From Comamonadaceae bacterium ALPHA2B (GTDB taxonomy: Bacteria > Pseudomonadota > Gammaproteobacteria > Burkholderiales > Burkholderiaceae_C), in the NCBI GenBank assembly GCA_005503065.1, contig SCOE01000041.1:1-47474 (forward strand): a stretch of 47,474 nt of DNA, written 5' to 3'. The notes beneath the pieces were generated by a model. The model made no database searches. It was given only the letters and a program-made list of their open reading frames with translations, and had not been told where the DNA came from. Numbering within the stretch: position 1 is the first letter of the stretch; every line of letters begins with the position of its first letter. The position numbers and the translations under genes are program-made. Of the stretch, positions 44,201-47,474 are shown piece after piece.

Positions 44201-44834
44201 TCATGCCCGACCACACGCCCGAGAAGCGGCTCATCGCGAAGGCGTGGATGCCCAGGTCCAGGATCTCCTGCACGTTGGTGGGGAAGAACACCGGCGTGCC
44301 GCAGGCCTTGAAGATGTGGTCGCTCTGGTGCGCCGCCGTGCTGCTCTTGGAGATGTGGTCGTCGCCGGCCACCGCGATCACCCCGCCCCAGGGCGTGGTG
44401 CCGGCCATGTTGGCGTGCTTGAAGACGTCGGAGCAGCGGTCCACGCCGGGGCCCTTGCCGTACCAGATGCCGAAGACGCCGTCGAACTTCTGCGTCTCCT
44501 TCGGCGAGAAGCCCAGCATCTGCGTGCCCCACAGCGCCGTGGCCGCGAGCTCCTCGTTCACCCCGGGCTGGAAGACGATGTTCTGCGCCTTGAGGTACTT
44601 GCTCGCCTTCCACAGCGCCTGGTCGTAGCCGCCCAGCGGCGAGCCGCGGTAGCCGCTGACGAAGCCGGCCGTGTTCTTGCCCTGCTGCGCATCGCGCAGG
44701 CGCTGCAGCATCGGCAGCTTGACCAGGGCCTGCACGCCGCTCATGAAGGCGCGGCCGTAATCCAGGGAGTACTTGTCGTCGAGCGTGACCGTCTCGAGGG
44801 CCTTGCGGATGTGCTCGGGCAGGGGGGCGTTCAT
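41223..44834 (-). CDS. Fused indolepyruvate ferredoxin oxidoreductase family protein
   Basis: A 1,203-residue enzyme joining the alpha and beta/gamma parts of 2-oxoacid:ferredoxin oxidoreductases. In order: an N-terminal pyrimidine-binding domain (GFVSGYRGSPLGGYD), the thiamine-diphosphate block PWFCSGCPHN (Cys471), an Fe-S region CEGCGDC (Cys680, 683, 686) with a further Cys-rich stretch (SNC, STCNKDVSCVKGFCPSF), and a C-terminal gamma domain (VVAGVGGTGVITIGQLLG). Such enzymes convert aryl-pyruvates from Trp, Phe and Tyr to aryl-acetyl-CoA with ferredoxin. Fused forms are usual in aerobic proteobacteria. It is divergent from an Lrp/AsnC gene, its likely regulator. GGGAGG before the ATG is the ribosome binding site and lies inside an inverted repeat. 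Confidence 0.92.
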   Translation of the reverse strand: MNAPLPEHIRKALETVTLDDKYSLDYGRAFMSGVQALVKLPMLQRLRDAQQGKNTAGFVSGYRGSPLGGYDQALWKASKYLKAQNIVFQPGVNEELAATALWGTQMLGFSPKETQKFDGVFGIWYGKGPGVDRCSDVFKHANMAGTTPWGGVIAVAGDDHISKSSTAAHQSDHIFKACGTPVFFPTNVQEILDLGIHAFAMSRFSGVWSGMKTIQEIVESSATAMIDPERVDIVTPTDFEMPPGGLHIRWPDAPLEQEARLMHYKWYAALAYIRANRLNHNVIEGPNDRYGIMASGKAFNDTRQALIDLGLDDAACRQLGIRLHKVNVVWPLEAQLTRDFATGLQEILVVEEKRQVIEYQLKEELYNWRPDVRPNVLGKFNELGNDHSGGEWSMPNPTANTLLRANADLNPALIAKALVQRLKKTGVLESGGADMVARVEAQMAVLEAKERSMQVLQADGVQGADRVPWFCSGCPHNTSTVVPEGSRAMAGIGCHYMANWMDRATYGFTQMGGEGVPWVGQAPFSNEQHIFANLGDGTYFHSGLLAIRQSIAAGVNITYKILYNDAVAMTGGQQVGERPEGHSVLQIAESLHAEGARKVVIVTDEPQKYEGVQIPGTYGGEKVQVRHRDQLDEIQREFREIAGTTAIIYDQTCATEKRRRRKRGKAVDPAVRVVINELVCEGCGDCSVKSNCMSVEPLETEFGRKRTINQSTCNKDVSCVKGFCPSFITVEGGQLKKKAKASKAATPAELGELPEPALPSLHGGQVWGIVVAGVGGTGVITIGQLLGVAAHIEGKGIVTQDAAGLAQKGGATWSHVLIGDSQNDIRTTRVGTAAADLILACDPIVTVNYETLARMREGRTHVALNSHSAPTASFVKNANWQNPQDACAVQIGKAVGEAGLGSFDADAAATQLMGDTIYVNPMILGYAWQKGWIPLGHESLMRAIELNGVAIDANKAAFEWGRQAAHRPGEMAKRLNPGQVIEFKKRDTVESLVARRVEFLTAYQNAAYAEQYRAFVQQVQQAEAPLGKTTLAETVARYLFKLMAYKDEYEVARLHSDTAFLARVNGMFEGDFTLNYHLAPPATAKKNAKGELIKKKYGPSMLTGFKLLAKLKGLRGTVLDPFGRTEERKTERALIGEYRATVEELLRGLTPGNHALAVEIAALPEQIRGYGHVKERNLAATRIRWNDLLARWRAPQGAQRAVA

Positions 44835-44837
44835 GCC

Positions 44838-44919
44838 ATGCCTCCCGACGAGCCGCCTCTAGGGAGGCATGCGCCCCCTCGGGGGGCAGCGATTGCACGC
44901 AGTGAAGAGCGTGGGGGCG
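44838..44919. repeat. REP-like GC-rich inverted repeats at the 5' end of the ferredoxin oxidoreductase gene
   Basis: ATGCCTCCC (44838-44846) and GGGAGGCAT (44862-44870) are perfect 9-base arms around a 15-base spacer. GCCCCC-TCG-GGGGGC (44873-44887) follows, and a further GGGGGCG (44913-44919) can pair with 44872-44878. Strings of the type CCCCCTCGGGGGGCAG...GTGGGGGCG are, from memory, scattered repeats in Comamonadaceae genomes. The first arm holds the ribosome binding site GGGAGG of the gene starting at 44834. Confidence 0.6.
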
Positions 44920-44990
44920 TCATGTTTGTCTCCGTGTGGCTATGCCTCGTGGGCGTGGCGTGGTCGGTTGGCTCAGGCGGTCGGGTGAAC

Positions 44991-45025
44991 ACACTTGCCC
45001 CGCGGCCATGATGCTCGCAAAGTGT
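44991..45025. promoter_or_regulatory. Imperfect inverted repeat upstream of the Lrp gene
   Basis: ACACTTGC (44991-44998) and GCAAAGTGT (45017-45025) pair with one unpaired base, spaced by 18 bases, in the 274-base gap between the divergent Lrp and oxidoreductase genes. It could be a regulator site; the symmetry is weak. Confidence 0.25.
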
Positions 45026-45108
45026 ATGCCCGGCGCGCCGACAGGTGTTTGCTTTCTATGCCTCAAACTCGGCCCTTCAAGAAAGCTTCTTTCGCAAGGG
45101 TGGAAGAT

Positions 45109-45585
45109 ATGGAAAGAATAGACAAGTATGACCTCGCGATCCTGCAAGAACTGCAGGCCGACGCGCGGCTCACCAACGCCGAACTTGCCCAGCGCGTGGG
45201 ACTGTCGGCCGCGCCCTGCTGGCGACGCGTGCGCGCCCTCGAAGCGGCGGGCTACATCAAGGGCTACCACGCCGAGATCGACCGCCACCGAATCGGCCTG
45301 GGCGTGCTGGCCTTCGTGCGCGTGGACACCGAGCGCGTGACCGGCGACGCCACGCGCAAGCTCGAGGAGGCCATCCGCAAGATGCCCGAGGTGGTGAGCT
45401 GCCACTACATCAGCGGCACCGGCACCTTCGAGCTGCAGGTGGTGGCGCAGGACCTGGACGGCTTTTCCCGCTTCGCGCGCGAGCACCTGATGAACCTGCC
45501 CAACGTGAAGGACCTGCACACGAGCTTTTCGCTCGGCGAGGTGAAGACGAGCCGGGCGCTGCCGCTGGCGCACCTGAAGAGTTGA
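45109..45585 (+). CDS. Lrp/AsnC family transcriptional regulator
   Basis: A 158-residue regulator starting MERIDKYDLAILQELQADARLTNAELAQRVGLSAAPCWRRVRALEAAGYI at 45109, with GGGTGG just upstream; the open frame from 44995 adds an unconserved part. Residues 1-60 are the helix-turn-helix domain and residues about 65-145 the RAM ligand-binding domain (VLAFVRVDTERVT...EVVSCHYISGTGTFELQVVAQDLDGFSRF). Members respond to amino acids; next to an aryl-pyruvate oxidoreductase, an aromatic amino acid is a likely effector. Confidence 0.94.
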   Translation: MERIDKYDLAILQELQADARLTNAELAQRVGLSAAPCWRRVRALEAAGYIKGYHAEIDRHRIGLGVLAFVRVDTERVTGDATRKLEEAIRKMPEVVSCHYISGTGTFELQVVAQDLDGFSRFAREHLMNLPNVKDLHTSFSLGEVKTSRALPLAHLKS

Positions 45586-45718
45586 AGGCTCGTTGCAGGG
45601 CGACCCGCCGCCCTCGCACTTCCCGATGCAAAGCAGAGCCGCAGGAGCGTCGGCGCGGCAGCGCGGCCACCGCGCCGGTCGCGCGGCGACTTCGGCCCTG
45701 CGTCGAGGCATGCGGTGG

Positions 45719-46018
45719 CTACGCGACTTTCTTCAGCGAATCCAGCGCGATCTCACCGTCCCGGCTGCTGAACTTCGGCCCATCGGAACCTGCGGATTGC
45801 GCGACGCCCTCGATCCGATGCTCACCCGTGTCGTATTGCGCCACTGCGCCGTCACGCTCGACGACCAGGCGGCGCTCGGCCGCGAAGTACGCATAGCGCA
45901 TTCCATTCTGGCTGCCCGAACTCGCAGGAGAGTGCAGCCCTTCCGGCCACCAGTCCTTGGCCGCGGTCTGCATGGGCTCCATCGGCTTCATCGGTCGCAT
46001 CGGCTTCATTGGCTCCAC
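45719..46018 (-). CDS. Small Met-Pro-repeat protein
   Basis: A 99-residue protein starting at GTG 46018 with GAGGAG 7 bases upstream. Residues 1-16 are a tandem (E/K/R)PM repeat, MEPMKPMRPMKPMEPM. The rest, from about residue 23 (WWPEGLHSPASSGSQNGMRYAYFAAERRLVVERDGAVAQYDTGEHRIEGVAQ), matches the middle module of the adjacent SHOCT protein. No signal, membrane segment or known catalytic motif is seen. It follows the SHOCT gene by 15 bases, so the pair is an operon. I recall similar Met-Pro-rich hypothetical proteins in Comamonadaceae; the function is unknown. Confidence 0.85.
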   Translation of the reverse strand: MEPMKPMRPMKPMEPMQTAAKDWWPEGLHSPASSGSQNGMRYAYFAAERRLVVERDGAVAQYDTGEHRIEGVAQSAGSDGPKFSSRDGEIALDSLKKVA

Positions 46019-46033
46019 GGTGTTTCTCCTCGA

Positions 46034-46930
46034 TCAAAGACGATCCAGCAGCTGTGCCTTCTTGCTCGTGAACTCTTGATCCGTCAGCACGCCCCGCGCG
46101 TGCAGTTCGGCCAGCTTGGAGAGCAGATCCAAGGTCTGCGCCTGTGATGTCGGCGCAGCGCTGCTCGCCGGCCCGGCCTCGACGACGCTCGACCCGTCCG
46201 CAACGGACGGGGCGCTCTTCGGCCGGTCGCGCCCCTCGTCCGCCCCGGTCCCTGCGTCATCGTCCAGTGAGCGCACGTGGGTGGCGTTGGCGGGAGCGTC
46301 CACCTCCCGCAACGAAGCGAGGTCGACCGGACCATGCTGGCTGGTGAAAGTGATGGTTCCACCGGCGCTCTGTTGTTGAGCCACGCCATGGATGGCGTGG
46401 TCGGCGGTGTCGAAGACCCGGCGGCGGCCGTGCCCTTCCACCACCAGCCGTCGATGCGCAGGGAACCAGGCGTAGCGCAACCCGTTCTGCGAACCGCTGG
46501 CAGCGGGGAGGCCGAACTGCTCCTGCGCCGAAGGAGGGTGGCCAACCATGTCGAAAGGGCTCTGTCCCGCTGGCGGCACGCTCGCACCGACCAGGGGCGC
46601 CAGCTCTTCGCACAGTGCCGCGACGCGGCCCGCCAGGCGATGGTTGAACATGTCGCCCACCATCACCATGCCGTTGCGCATCCACTGCCCCGACCCCCCC
46701 AGCTCGGGATGGCTGAACTGCGCCATGGCGCCGCCCCCGGCCGATATCGCTCGTGACAGCTCGTCCAGCGCCTCGATCGAGAAACCATGCCGTGAGGCAA
46801 GAGCGGCGCGCACGGGGTCGCCGTGGCCTTCGCTTCCAGCAACGCCTCGATGCACCTTGTTCCGGGTCGCATCGATGCGCCGAGTCACATCATCTTCATC
46901 GACGCTGCGAGTGCTTGGCGGCTTGGTCAT
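46034..46930 (-). CDS. SHOCT domain protein
   Basis: A 298-residue protein from ATG 46930. Residues about 45-115 (HGFSIEALDELSRAISAGGGAMAQFSHPELGGSGQWMRNGMVMVGDMFNHRL) form a conserved N-terminal module known from other SHOCT proteins. Residues about 145-215 (SGSQNGLRYAWFPAHRRLVVEGHGRRRVFDTADHAIHGVAQQQ) are the module shared with the small gene downstream. After a disordered linker, the last 30 residues are a SHOCT motif (LDLLSKLAELHARGVLTDQEFTSKKAQLLDRL), an oligomerisation element. No signal peptide is seen. No clear Shine-Dalgarno sequence precedes the ATG. The function is unknown. Confidence 0.88.
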   Translation of the reverse strand: MTKPPSTRSVDEDDVTRRIDATRNKVHRGVAGSEGHGDPVRAALASRHGFSIEALDELSRAISAGGGAMAQFSHPELGGSGQWMRNGMVMVGDMFNHRLAGRVAALCEELAPLVGASVPPAGQSPFDMVGHPPSAQEQFGLPAASGSQNGLRYAWFPAHRRLVVEGHGRRRVFDTADHAIHGVAQQQSAGGTITFTSQHGPVDLASLREVDAPANATHVRSLDDDAGTGADEGRDRPKSAPSVADGSSVVEAGPASSAAPTSQAQTLDLLSKLAELHARGVLTDQEFTSKKAQLLDRL

Positions 46931-47063
46931 GACGCTGACTGTCGCTTCGCCCCACGCGGGCGCCATCGGCAGCGCAAGCCGTTGCCAGGTAGGCCTCGGC
47001 CTATAGCCGCCGGCCTGCCCGCCTTGACACGCAGTGGATCGGCATGTCGTCCGACGCGGCGAA

Positions 47064-47083
47064 AACTGTACGTTCATACAGTG
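47064..47083. promoter_or_regulatory. Candidate LexA (SOS) box
   Basis: CTGTACGTTCATACAG (47066-47081) has the full CTGT-N8-ACAG pattern of the LexA box used in gamma- and betaproteobacteria, with A-rich flanks. It is 25 bases before the DUF3072 start and overlaps a TACAGT -10-like hexamer, a typical repressor position. It also lies in the shared gap with the divergent SHOCT gene, 136 bases from that start. Confidence 0.6.
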
Positions 47084-47106
47084 ATTGGCTTTCAAGGAGA
47101 TTGACC

Positions 47107-47337
47107 ATGACCGACAAGGCCACCCAGAAACACGCCCGCGAGAGCAACATGGAAAAAGATCCCAGCACGTGGGTCACGGGCGACGAGCCCATGACCGGCG
47201 CCCAGCACTCCTATCTGAAGACCCTGTCGGAAGAGGCCAAGGAAGCCTTCGACGACAGCCTGACGAAGGCGCAGGCTTCGGAGCGAATCGAGGAACTCCA
47301 GGCCATGACCGGTCGAGGTGAGCCGCAGAAGGGCTGA
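47107..47337 (+). CDS. DUF3072 small protein
   Basis: A 76-residue, highly charged cytoplasmic protein (MTDKATQKHARESNMEKDPSTWVTGDEPMTGAQHSYLKTLSEEAKE-type start) matching DUF3072, a family of unknown role. The stretch GDEPMTGAQHSYL is its hallmark. AAGGAG lies 7 bases before the ATG, and a LexA-type box just upstream suggests DNA-damage control. It has no signal or membrane segment. Confidence 0.9.
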   Translation: MTDKATQKHARESNMEKDPSTWVTGDEPMTGAQHSYLKTLSEEAKEAFDDSLTKAQASERIEELQAMTGRGEPQKG

Positions 47338-47380
47338 TGCGGGCGCGAAGCGCCGGCCGGCGCGCAAGCTCGACCTCGGT

Positions 47381-47397
47381 GCTATCAATTCGATATC
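47381..47397. repeat. Head-only remnant of the dispersed repeat (copy D)
   Basis: GCTATCAATTCGATATC matches 14 of 17 bases of the copy B head, in the gap after DUF3072. The tail is not convincingly present. Chance is possible. Confidence 0.3.
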
Positions 47398-47452
47398 AAT
47401 CGATCGTCTCCGGCACGCCGCGCCCGCCAGCACGCCACAATCACCCGGCCCC

Positions 47453-47474
47453 ATGCCCCCCATTGCCCCCGAAG
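47453..47474 (+). CDS. Possible start of the next gene (3' cut by the window)
   Basis: ATG at 47453 opens a frame reading MPPIAPE to the edge. A CACAAT box ends 11 bases earlier; no Shine-Dalgarno sequence is seen. Seven residues are too few to identify anything. Confidence 0.25.

Noticed and set aside
41130-45011. 1,293-residue open frame on the plus strand opposite the ferredoxin oxidoreductase gene
   Set aside because: It covers almost exactly the recognised gene on the other strand and shows only GC-driven shadow composition.
45597-45614. AGGGCG-N6-CGCCCT after the Lrp gene as a terminator
   Set aside because: The stem is short and there is no T-run; it is weaker than the two terminators reported.

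Overview
The window is high-GC DNA from a betaproteobacterium, most likely a Comamonadaceae member close to Variovorax. The reasons are the housekeeping gene order (pgk, pyk, aldolase, purC; def-fmt beside LysM-dprA-smg; yajC-secD-secF), a Bug-type solute receptor, a DUF1631 gene, and a short palindrome-headed intergenic repeat of a kind I associate with this family. No rRNA, tRNA, CRISPR array, insertion sequence or prophage gene was seen. No gene-free stretch exceeds 300 bases.

Left edge to 8.2 kb: a very large protein, cut by the window edge, joins a DyP-type peroxidase to a cytochrome P450 in one reading frame. Convergent to it are three regulatory genes: a LuxR-type regulator, a Crp/Fnr-type regulator, and a protein with a class III cyclase-like domain, an ATPase and TPR repeats. 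The cyclase-like domain lacks the usual catalytic residues.

8.3 to 14.2 kb: purC, a class I fructose-bisphosphate aldolase, a lipoprotein esterase, pyruvate kinase and phosphoglycerate kinase, all on the minus strand. There is a clear terminator after the aldolase gene.

14.4 to 28.8 kb: an accessory catabolic region. A LysR regulator with an apparent internal deletion is divergent from a run of genes for a VOC-fold enzyme, an alpha/beta hydrolase, a FAD monooxygenase, DUF2783, an MBL-fold protein with altered metal ligands, and a Bug receptor. An AraC regulator follows, then a phenylacetaldehyde-dehydrogenase-like enzyme, a carboxymuconolactone-decarboxylase-like protein, a 3-hydroxyisobutyrate-dehydrogenase-like enzyme, a complete TRAP transporter and a second dehydrogenase of the same family. 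Together these look like uptake and breakdown of an aromatic or aryl-acid substrate that cannot be named from sequence alone.

28.8 to 41.0 kb: azlC-azlD coupled behind fmt and def; a LysM protein, dprA and smg in the opposite direction; a large DUF1631 protein; then yajC, secD and secF with a terminator after secF and a terminator-like hairpin between yajC and secD.

41.2 to 47.5 kb: a fused indolepyruvate ferredoxin oxidoreductase-type gene divergent from an Lrp/AsnC regulator; a two-gene unit of a SHOCT protein and a small Met-Pro-repeat protein that share one module; and a DUF3072 gene preceded by a near-perfect LexA-type box. The next gene may begin at the right edge.

The most unusual items are the DyP-P450 fusion, the unassigned catabolic cluster, the dispersed repeat (three good copies, one possible relic inside fmt), the shared SHOCT/Met-Pro module, and the LexA-type box.
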